Shown in pieces: positions 52,802 to 60,218 of a stretch of DNA of 64,000 nt. Position 1 is the first letter of the stretch, and every line of letters begins with the position of its first letter. Source of the stretch: Fen-1258 sp041658245 (GTDB taxonomy: Bacteria > Bacteroidota > Ignavibacteria > Ignavibacteriales > Melioribacteraceae); NCBI GenBank assembly GCA_041658245.1, contig JBBAAM010000007.1:19601-83600 (forward strand), read 5' to 3'. Under the pieces are notes generated by a model. The model searched no databases and was not told the DNA's origin. It saw only the letters and a list, made by a program, of their open reading frames with translations. A program made the position numbers and the translations under genes.

Positions 52802-53820
52802 TAAAATATTACATTGAAAAAATTGCTGAACGTGAAAACTTAACTCTGCAAGACGCTTATAATGTAATGCATAAAATTATGAGCGGTGAAGTCCACGAAG
52901 CACAAATTGCCGCATTGGTACTTGCATTAAAAACAAAAGGAGAAACTCCCGAGGAAGTTGCTGGCTTTGCTAAAGCTATGCGCGATTTTAGCGTGAAGAT
53001 CAACCACCAAGACAAAAATATGATTGATGTTTGCGGAACCGGCGGAGACGGATCAAACACATTTAATATTTCAACTGCTGTTTCTTTTGTTGTAGCCGGC
53101 GTCGGAATTAAAGTTGCTAAACATGGCAACAGATCAATTTCCAGTAAAAGCGGAAGTGCAGATGTTTTAGCCGAGCTCGGATTAAATATTAATCTTTCCC
53201 CTTCTCAATCCGAACAAGCGTTAACTGAGATCGGGATCGCATTTTTATTTGCGCCGAATTTTCATCCTGCAATGAAATATGCAGCACCTGTCAGAAAAGC
53301 TCTTGGTATAAAAACAATTTTTAACGTGCTCGGTCCGTTGACAAATCCAGCAGGCACAAAAAAACAATTAATAGGAGTTTACAACTTAAGTACAGCGCAA
53401 TTAATGGCAGAAGCAGTAAAGTATCTTGATATGGAAAAGGTTTACTTCGTTAATACATCAAACAGTTTCGATGAAATTTCTTTGACCGGTGAAACTAATG
53501 TGATTGAATATTCTTTGGATAACGGAATTAAGAATTTTAGAATAGATCAAGATTCTTTCGGATACGCAAAAATAAATATTGAAAAAATTCAAAGCGAATC
53601 GGTTCTCAATAATTCGAAAATCATGCTTTCGGTTTTGAAAGATAAAATAAAGGATGAAGCTTATTATGTCGTCGCCGCAAATGCCGCTTTGGCGCTTCGT
53701 GTTGCTGGAAATTCTGATGATCTGATTGCATGCAAGGATGCGGCTGAAGATTCAATCCTTTCCGGAAAAGCTTTTGAAAAGTTAAATGCATTAAAAAATT
53801 TCGGAGAAAAATTTCAATGA
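52798..53820 (+). CDS. trpD: Anthranilate phosphoribosyltransferase
   Basis: Transfers phosphoribosyl from PRPP to anthranilate. 340 aa, normal length. PRPP-binding glycine motif VCGTGGDGSNTFNIST, the KHGNRSISSKSGSADVLAEL block and the DEISLTGET acidic metal motif are present. Four-base overlap with both trpG and trpC. Confidence 0.97.
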   Translation: MIKYYIEKIAERENLTLQDAYNVMHKIMSGEVHEAQIAALVLALKTKGETPEEVAGFAKAMRDFSVKINHQDKNMIDVCGTGGDGSNTFNISTAVSFVVAGVGIKVAKHGNRSISSKSGSADVLAELGLNINLSPSQSEQALTEIGIAFLFAPNFHPAMKYAAPVRKALGIKTIFNVLGPLTNPAGTKKQLIGVYNLSTAQLMAEAVKYLDMEKVYFVNTSNSFDEISLTGETNVIEYSLDNGIKNFRIDQDSFGYAKINIEKIQSESVLNNSKIMLSVLKDKIKDEAYYVVAANAALALRVAGNSDDLIACKDAAEDSILSGKAFEKLNALKNFGEKFQ

Positions 53821-54611
53821 GTTTTTTAAACGAAATACTCGAAGTAAAAAAAGAGGAAATAAAAAAGCTGAAAGCGAAACGCACTCTCAATTCTTTCGGC
53901 AATGAAAAATTTTTCTCGGCACCAACAAAAAGTTTGAAAAAATCTCTCAATAGAAAAGACCGGCTCGGGTTGATTGCAGAAATTAAAAAAGCAAGTCCAT
54001 CTAAAAGTATAATCAAAACGGATTTCAATCATTTGAAAATTGCAGAGGTGTATTTGAAATGCGGAGCCGATGCGATTTCAATTCTTACCGACAAGAATTT
54101 TTTCCACGGTGATATCCACTACATCAGTGATATAGCAGAAATAAAAAATGTTCCCCTTCTCCGAAAAGATTTTATAATTGATGAGTATCAGATTTTTGAA
54201 GCAAAAGCATTTGGCTCCGATGCCGTTTTATTAATTGCCGAAGCTTTATCGTCAGCGCAAATAAAAGAGTTATCGCATACGGCAGCGGAATGCGAATTGG
54301 AAGTTTTGCTCGAACTTCATTCAGTTTCTCAATTGCCGAAAATAGATTTTACAACAAATAATCTTATTGGCATTAACAACCGTGACCTTGAAACATTTGA
54401 AGTAAACCTTGACACAACCTTAGAGCTTTCAAAAAAAATTCCGCAAGAAATAACCGTTGTATCGGAAAGCGGATTGTCCTCGGAATCTGAAATTAAAAAA
54501 ATATTAGAAGTGAACGTAAAAGCCGTTTTAGTCGGTGAACATTTTATACGGTCAAAAAATATAGAAGAAAGTGTGCGTGAGGTTTTGCGCTGGTCTCAAT
54601 TTCCAAATTAA
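53817..54611 (+). CDS. trpC: Indole-3-glycerol phosphate synthase
   Basis: 264-aa TIM-barrel enzyme forming indole-3-glycerol phosphate. LIAEIKKASPSKS (the catalytic Glu/Lys strand), LLRKDFIIDEYQIFEAKAFG, and LIGINNRDLETFEVNL and VVSESGL are diagnostic. It is a single-domain TrpC, with trpF encoded separately 29 bp downstream. Confidence 0.97.
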   Translation: MSFLNEILEVKKEEIKKLKAKRTLNSFGNEKFFSAPTKSLKKSLNRKDRLGLIAEIKKASPSKSIIKTDFNHLKIAEVYLKCGADAISILTDKNFFHGDIHYISDIAEIKNVPLLRKDFIIDEYQIFEAKAFGSDAVLLIAEALSSAQIKELSHTAAECELEVLLELHSVSQLPKIDFTTNNLIGINNRDLETFEVNLDTTLELSKKIPQEITVVSESGLSSESEIKKILEVNVKAVLVGEHFIRSKNIEESVREVLRWSQFPN

Positions 54612-54640
54612 TTAATACGATTAAGCTGACTGAGAAAATT

Positions 54641-55258
54641 ATGCATGTAAAAATTTGCGGAACGACTAATCTTGAAGATGCTTTGCTAAGCGTTGAACTT
54701 GGGGCAAACGCGCTTGGATTTATTTTTTATGAAAAGAGCAAGCGCTTTATTCAGTATGACGAAGCAAAAGCGATAATTGAGCAATTGCCGCAATCAGTTT
54801 TAAAAGTCGGCGTATTTGTAAACAACACAATAGAAGAAGTAAATTCTGCCGCAGATAGAATTGGTCTATCTGCGGTTCAACTTCATGGTGATGAAACACC
54901 TTCCTACACAAAGCAAATTGAGAAGCCGGTTATAAAAAGTTTTAGAGTTGATAACAAATTTGATTTTTCCCTTCTTGATGAATATGAGAACTGTTCATTC
55001 TTGCTTGATAGTTCTTCCAAGAATGAATTTGGCGGTACGGGAAAATCTTTTGATTGGACTTTGATACCAAACGGACTCAAAGATAAAATTATTCTTGCCG
55101 GAGGTGTTTCGTCAAAAAACATCGAAGAGATTTTCATACACATCAAACCGCAAGCGGTTGATCTCGTTTCATCCGTTGAAAAATCTCCGGGTAAGAAGGA
55201 TGAAGAGAAACTAAAAGAATTTTTTAACATCGTAAATAAGTTGAGGTATAAATGCTGA
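54641..55258 (+). CDS. trpF: Phosphoribosylanthranilate isomerase
   Basis: 205-aa TIM-barrel isomerase. KICGTTNLEDALLSVELGAN (catalytic Cys), VGVFVNNTIEEV, VQLHGDE and LAGGVSSKNI (catalytic Asp region DSSSKNEFGGTGKSFDW) are in order. Its stop overlaps the aroF-like start by 7 bp. Confidence 0.95.
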   Translation: MHVKICGTTNLEDALLSVELGANALGFIFYEKSKRFIQYDEAKAIIEQLPQSVLKVGVFVNNTIEEVNSAADRIGLSAVQLHGDETPSYTKQIEKPVIKSFRVDNKFDFSLLDEYENCSFLLDSSSKNEFGGTGKSFDWTLIPNGLKDKIILAGGVSSKNIEEIFIHIKPQAVDLVSSVEKSPGKKDEEKLKEFFNIVNKLRYKC

Positions 55259-56274
55259 TTCTGATGAGCTTAAACTCCCCGCGCGAACATATTAATCAAG
55301 TAAAGGAAAAAATAATTTCTTTGGGATGCACTCCGCATGAAATCCCCGGCGATTCAAAACTTGCGATTGGAATAACCGGGCCATCGGATAAATTAGTTAA
55401 AGAAGATTTCCAGCTTTTACCTTCGGTGGAAGATGTTGTACGGGTTTCAAAAAAATACAAACTAGTAAGCCGGGAAATGAAAAACGAGGATACACTAATC
55501 AATGTGAACGGAAACATTATCGGCGGAGAAGAGTTGTTAATCATTGCCGGACCTTGTTCAGTTGAAAGCCGGGATCAAATTTTTGATATTGCCGGACAGT
55601 TGAAAGAAATGGGAGTAAAATTTTTACGCGCCGGCGCTTACAAACCGCGATCAAGTCCATATGCATTTCAAGGATTGAAAGAAAAAGGGCTTGAATATCT
55701 CGCTGATGTAAAAAAAGAATTGGGGATGAACATTGTAACAGAAGCGTTAAATCAAAACACGATTGAAGCTGTTTCCGAAGTTGCAGATATCATTCAACTC
55801 GGTGCGCGCAACATGCAAAACTTTACGCTAATTGAAGAGATCGGAAAAACTCAAAAACCGATTTTGCTCAAACGCGGCATGTCTGCAACTGTTGAAGAAC
55901 TTCTTCTTAGTGCCGAATACATTGTTTCCCAAAATAATTACAACGTAATTTTATGCGAACGCGGAATAAGAACATTTGAAACCGCAACGCGCAACACACT
56001 TGATCTTAACGCAATTCCGGTTATCAAAAAACATTCTCACTTACCAATCATTGTAGATCCATCTCATGGAGTTGGTATTTGGGATAAAATTCCGGCGATG
56101 GCTATGGCATCAATTGCAGCTGGTGCTGATGGATTAATTATTGAAGTTCACCCGTCACCGGAAAAAGCTCTCTCGGATGGATTCCAATCTCTTAATCCTG
56201 CAACCTTTAAATTGCTGCTAGTTAAGCTTCAAGAATTAGCTCCGGTTGTTAATAGAAAATTAACTTTGAATTAA
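55252..56274 (+). CDS. aroF: 3-deoxy-7-phosphoheptulonate synthase (DAHP synthase, type I-beta)
   Basis: First enzyme of the shikimate pathway, making DAHP from PEP and erythrose 4-phosphate. 340 aa: an N-terminal ferredoxin-like regulatory domain (residues 1 to about 75), then the barrel with IIAGPCSVESRDQIF, FLRAGAYKPRSSPYAFQG, LLKRGMSATVEELLLSAEYI and IIVDPSHGVG. The location inside the trp operon (between trpF and trpB) puts the entry step of aromatic synthesis under the same attenuator. It overlaps trpF by 7 bp. The symbol follows the AroF-type family naming. Confidence 0.94.
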   Translation: MLILMSLNSPREHINQVKEKIISLGCTPHEIPGDSKLAIGITGPSDKLVKEDFQLLPSVEDVVRVSKKYKLVSREMKNEDTLINVNGNIIGGEELLIIAGPCSVESRDQIFDIAGQLKEMGVKFLRAGAYKPRSSPYAFQGLKEKGLEYLADVKKELGMNIVTEALNQNTIEAVSEVADIIQLGARNMQNFTLIEEIGKTQKPILLKRGMSATVEELLLSAEYIVSQNNYNVILCERGIRTFETATRNTLDLNAIPVIKKHSHLPIIVDPSHGVGIWDKIPAMAMASIAAGADGLIIEVHPSPEKALSDGFQSLNPATFKLLLVKLQELAPVVNRKLTLN

Positions 56275-56280
56275 GCGAAC

Positions 56281-57477
56281 ATGAAGACAAATTATAATTA
56301 TCCTGATAAGAACGGAAAGTTTGGCGAGTACGGCGGAAGATTCGTTCCGGAAACTCTTCTCCCAGCTTTGTATGAACTTGATCAGTGCTATCAAGAAATA
56401 AAAAACGATTCTTCATTCACAACTGAATATGAGAAGTTGCAAAAAGAATATAACGGAAGACCAACACCATTAACATTTGCCAATAGATTAACAGACTATT
56501 TTAACACTGCAAAAATTTACTTGAAAAGAGAAGATCTTTGTCACACCGGCGCTCATAAATTGAACAATGCAATCGGACAAATATTAATTGCAAAACGGCT
56601 CGGCAAAAAAAGAATTATTGCTGAAACCGGCGCCGGACAGCATGGCGTTGCAACTGCAACAGTCTGCGCAAAGTTTGGTTTGCAATGCGTTGTTTACATG
56701 GGCGAAACCGATATCGAGCGGCAAAAACCAAATGTTTTTAGAATGAAACTTCTCGGCGCCGAAGTTCGCCCCGTAACCTCCGGAAGCAAAACTTTGAAAG
56801 ATGCAACCAACGAAGCGATCCGCGACTGGGTTACAAATGTCAAAGGCACTCACTACATCATCGGTTCAGTTGTCGGTCCTCATCCTTATCCAATGATCGT
56901 CCGCGATTTTCAATCAATCATTGGAATTGAAACGAAAGAGCAAATCATGAAGGCGGAAGGAAGATTGCCGGATGATATTGTTGCATGTGTCGGCGGCGGC
57001 TCGAACGCCATAGGAATTTTTTATCCGTTCATCAATAATGAAGAAGTAAATTTAATTGGTGTTGAAGCAGAAGGTTTGGGAATTGAAACCGGAAAACATT
57101 GCGCAACGCTTAGCGTTGGCGAGCCGGGAATTTTCCATGGGATGAAAACTTATCTCTTGCAAAACAGTGAAGGGCAAGTTGAAGAAGTTCATTCTATTTC
57201 TGCCGGATTGGATTATCCGGGTGTTGGTCCGGAACATTCATTGCTGAAAGATATTTCTCGCGTAAAATATTTTTCTATTAGAGATGATGAAGCGCTAAAA
57301 GGAGTTGATCTCTTAACACGGTTAGAAGGAATTCTTCCGGCACTCGAATCTGCACACGCAATTGCATTTTTAGAAAAACTAATGCCCACAAAAACTAAAA
57401 ACGAAATAGTAATTGTGAATGTAAGCGGAAGAGGCGATAAAGATTTGGCAATAATAATTGATAATCTTGGTAAATAA
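56281..57477 (+). CDS. trpB: Tryptophan synthase beta subunit
   Basis: 398-aa PLP enzyme condensing indole with serine. Catalytic Lys93 in HTGAHKLNNAIGQ, the TGAGQHGVATATVCAKFGL motif, the phosphate-binding GGGSNAIG and GVEAEGLGIETGKH are all present. It is the canonical TrpB1 type, linked to trpA. Confidence 0.98.
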   Translation: MKTNYNYPDKNGKFGEYGGRFVPETLLPALYELDQCYQEIKNDSSFTTEYEKLQKEYNGRPTPLTFANRLTDYFNTAKIYLKREDLCHTGAHKLNNAIGQILIAKRLGKKRIIAETGAGQHGVATATVCAKFGLQCVVYMGETDIERQKPNVFRMKLLGAEVRPVTSGSKTLKDATNEAIRDWVTNVKGTHYIIGSVVGPHPYPMIVRDFQSIIGIETKEQIMKAEGRLPDDIVACVGGGSNAIGIFYPFINNEEVNLIGVEAEGLGIETGKHCATLSVGEPGIFHGMKTYLLQNSEGQVEEVHSISAGLDYPGVGPEHSLLKDISRVKYFSIRDDEALKGVDLLTRLEGILPALESAHAIAFLEKLMPTKTKNEIVIVNVSGRGDKDLAIIIDNLGK

Positions 57478-57508
57478 CTATTCTAAAGAATCAAACTGGA
57501 CTTGAATC

Positions 57509-58291
57509 GTGAGTTATATTAAAGATTATATCGAAAAGTTAAATGGAAAGAATCGCAAAGCATTATCAATTTTTCTTACTTCCGGATTTCCAACTAAAAA
57601 TAGTTTTGTTGATTTAGCAAAACAAGTTTTGGATTCGGGTGCGGATATGATTGAACTCGGTATTCCCTTCAGCGATCCTCTTGCCGATGGACCGATAATT
57701 CAAGCATCTTCAAAAATTGCGTTGGATAATGGAATAAAACTAAAAGATGTCTTAAGCTTTTCAGAGGCAATCACCAGCGGAACAGAAAAACCGGTAATAC
57801 TAATGGGCTATGCCAATCCTATCAGAAAATATGGAGTAGAAAATTTTCTTCGCGATGCAAATAATTCCGGAGTAAAAGGATTAATAATTCCCGATGTACC
57901 GCTTGAAGAATATGATTTTTTCTTTGAGAGTGGCACAGGTAATCTCGATGTGATACTTCTAACGACACCAACTTCTAATGAAGAAAGAATAAAAGAGATT
58001 GATGAAAAAAGCAGCGGATTTGTTTATTGCGTTAGTATTACCGGAACAACCGGTGTAAAAGAAAAATTTTCTCATGAGGTGATAAATAACATCAGCCGTA
58101 CACGTTCTATAATCAAAAAAAATAAAATGATGATCGGCTTTGGTGTATCCAAACCGGAAGATGTAAAAACTTTTTCACCTTATTGCGATGGAGTAATTGT
58201 AGGCAGCGCTGTTATAAAATCTTTGATTAATAATGAAAATTTTGATGCTACTTTAAAATTAATTTCACAATTAAGCCAGGCATGTGAATAA
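57509..58291 (+). CDS. trpA: Tryptophan synthase alpha subunit
   Basis: 260-aa TIM barrel that releases indole. The catalytic Glu49 and Asp60 occur in MIELGIPFSDPLADGP at exactly those positions. Phosphate-site motifs GFGVSKPEDV and GVIVGSAVI follow. Start is GTG. The right direct repeat begins at the first base after the TAA stop, and no terminator is visible before the opposing aminotransferase gene. Confidence 0.97.
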   Translation: MSYIKDYIEKLNGKNRKALSIFLTSGFPTKNSFVDLAKQVLDSGADMIELGIPFSDPLADGPIIQASSKIALDNGIKLKDVLSFSEAITSGTEKPVILMGYANPIRKYGVENFLRDANNSGVKGLIIPDVPLEEYDFFFESGTGNLDVILLTTPTSNEERIKEIDEKSSGFVYCVSITGTTGVKEKFSHEVINNISRTRSIIKKNKMMIGFGVSKPEDVKTFSPYCDGVIVGSAVIKSLINNENFDATLKLISQLSQACE

Positions 58292-58406
58292 CTTTGTTTA
58301 CATTCTTCACTCTATGTTCTTCGTTCTACACTTTTAAGGCAAACTTCTCAACATACTTTTCATGGAATTGAGCGATTGCCTTATAAGCTTTCTCCAAAAT
58401 ATTTTC
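58292..58406. repeat. Right direct repeat flanking the trp operon
   Basis: Direct counterpart of 50429-50550. It starts directly after the trpA stop and covers the last 27 codons of the intact aminotransferase, so the homology is within a real gene on this side. Confidence 0.85.
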
Positions 58407-59543
58407 AGGTGGAAGAAATACAATTCTAAAATGATTTGTTCCGGGCACTTGTCCGAATCCGCTTCCCGGAACAACAACAACTCCCGTTTCTTTTATAAGT
58501 TCTGAAGTCCAATGTGCATCATTAGAAATATTATTGATTCTTGGGAAAGCATAAAATGCACCTTCAGGTTCTACACAGGATATTCCCGGAATTGCATTCA
58601 TCATTTCAACAGTAAGATTTCTTCTTCTTGTAAGTTTTTGTTTAGCAATATCTAAATGAGTTTGATCTCCATGCAACGACGGTGCAATTCCATATTGAGC
58701 AGGATGGTTTGCACACAAACGCGCACGCAAAATTTTATTGATCGCTTCAATATATTCTTTTAAAACAGATTTGTTACCGCTTGCTATTCCCCATCCGATT
58801 CTAAATCCCGGTACCATATAATTTTTTGAGAGTCCGCCGAAAGTTATCATTGGCACTTCAGAATTCAACGATGCAATTGAAGTATGTTCTTTTCCGTCCA
58901 TTAAAAGTTTATCGTAAATCTCATCAGCAAAAATCACAAGGTTATGTTCGATAGCGAGATCAATAATTTTCTTCAGAGTTTCCGGCGACGCATTTGAGCC
59001 GGTAGGATTATTCGGATTGATTAATATTATTGCCCGTGTCTTAGAGTTGATCTTACTTTTTATATCTTCAATGTCCGGCTGCCATCCGTTACTCTCATCT
59101 AAGTAATAAGGATTTTCCATCGTCTGCAGCTTACTCTGGATTGCTGTGTAGAGAGGATATCCGGGCGTAGGTGTTAAAACATTTTCTCCGTTGTTCACTA
59201 AAGCTGTTAGACAAATATCAATTGCTTCACTTGCACCGGTTGTAACAAAAATATCTTGAACGTTTTTAATTCCTTTCTTCTCTGCCTCTAAACCAATTGC
59301 ATCTGTGGCTTGTTTAATACCGGATGACGGCGAATAACCGTTATAATTTTTTTTCATCGCGTCGTATGTAGCTTCAACCAAATGTTTGGGAGGTTCAAAA
59401 TCAAAAATATTTGGATCGCCAATATTCAGGTATAACATTTCTTTCCCTGTCTTAGCAACTTCGTTGGCAAGAATTATAACATCGCGCACGGCATAAGTAA
59501 TATTTTCTGTTCTAACTGCAGGTTTGATTACAAAGTTTGACAT
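58326..59543 (-). CDS. PLP-dependent aminotransferase, class I (AlaA-like)
   Basis: 405-aa fold-type I aminotransferase, probably alanine or glutamate/pyruvate type. TGASEAIDICLTALV, INPNNPTGSNAS, FADEIYDKLL and the PLP Lys in TFGGLSKNYMVPGFRIGW (near residue 240) are in order, with the Arg of FRIVFLPPE at the C-terminus. It follows mazF by 14 bp. The 3' end is duplicated as a remnant at 50470. Exact substrates are uncertain. Confidence 0.93.
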   Translation of the reverse strand: MSNFVIKPAVRTENITYAVRDVIILANEVAKTGKEMLYLNIGDPNIFDFEPPKHLVEATYDAMKKNYNGYSPSSGIKQATDAIGLEAEKKGIKNVQDIFVTTGASEAIDICLTALVNNGENVLTPTPGYPLYTAIQSKLQTMENPYYLDESNGWQPDIEDIKSKINSKTRAIILINPNNPTGSNASPETLKKIIDLAIEHNLVIFADEIYDKLLMDGKEHTSIASLNSEVPMITFGGLSKNYMVPGFRIGWGIASGNKSVLKEYIEAINKILRARLCANHPAQYGIAPSLHGDQTHLDIAKQKLTRRRNLTVEMMNAIPGISCVEPEGAFYAFPRINNISNDAHWTSELIKETGVVVVPGSGFGQVPGTNHFRIVFLPPENILEKAYKAIAQFHEKYVEKFALKV

Positions 59544-59557
59544 TACTTTCCTTTAGT

Positions 59558-59899
59558 TTATAATCCTAACAATAATTTTAATTTATGTTCAACTTCATTA
59601 AGAGATGATGAAGTTACACTTCCCATATACTCAATGAATCTTTCTTTGGATATAGAACGCACATCTTCACATTTGATGTAACTTTCTGTTTTTAATCCGG
59701 TTTCTTCTATTGAAATACAAACATGAAGCGGAATTCCTTTTTTCTTCGAAGTAATAGGAATTACTATAACTAAATCTGCCATGCTATTATTAAAAAAATC
59801 TACTGAAATAACTAATACCGGTCTAATACCCGACTGCTCTCTTCCTTTGGTTGGATTTAAATTTACCATCCAAATATCACCGCGACTAGGAATTTTCAT
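59558..59899 (-). CDS. MazF/PemK-family mRNA interferase toxin
   Basis: 113-aa SH3-like toxin. SRGDIWMVNLNPTKGREQSG (catalytic Arg/substrate loop), RPVLVISVDFFNN, IVIPITSKK, and the Ser/Thr-containing DVRSISKERF are typical. It lies 9 bp after an antitoxin-type gene. Such proteins cut mRNA at short specific motifs. Confidence 0.92.
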   Translation of the reverse strand: MKIPSRGDIWMVNLNPTKGREQSGIRPVLVISVDFFNNSMADLVIVIPITSKKKGIPLHVCISIEETGLKTESYIKCEDVRSISKERFIEYMGSVTSSSLNEVEHKLKLLLGL

Positions 59900-59908
59900 A
59901 AAAACCCT

Positions 59909-60148
59909 CTATTGACCGTCTTTAAGAGTTCTTGACCAAAGTTTTCTTTCATTCAGCTCTTCCCTCCATGCTTTTTTATCCGTCCTTAGCTGCAAGTATG
60001 CTTCATTCACTTCATTCCAAAACTGAACTTCTTTATAATGTTCAAGTGCCTTGGAAATAATAATCTGCATTGGTTCTCCAGAATTTTTTTTTATCTCCTG
60101 AAGAAGCTTATGAGTTCTGGAATCTATACGGACTGTGGCGGTTGACAT
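59909..60148 (-). CDS. Ribbon-helix-helix antitoxin for MazF
   Basis: 79-aa protein whose N-terminus TATVRIDSRTHKLLQEIKKN and the helix MQIIISKALEHYKE form a ribbon-helix-helix DNA-binding fold. The C-terminal Trp/Lys/Glu-rich helix would wrap the toxin. Order and 9-bp spacing fit MazE9-like antitoxins rather than the SpoVT/AbrB type. Confidence 0.88.
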   Translation of the reverse strand: MSTATVRIDSRTHKLLQEIKKNSGEPMQIIISKALEHYKEVQFWNEVNEAYLQLRTDKKAWREELNERKLWSRTLKDGQ

Positions 60149-60218
60149 TACTTATCCTTTTTTTGTTACAACTTAATCTACAAAATTGTAAACAATTAAT
60201 GAAACTCGTTTTTCTACA

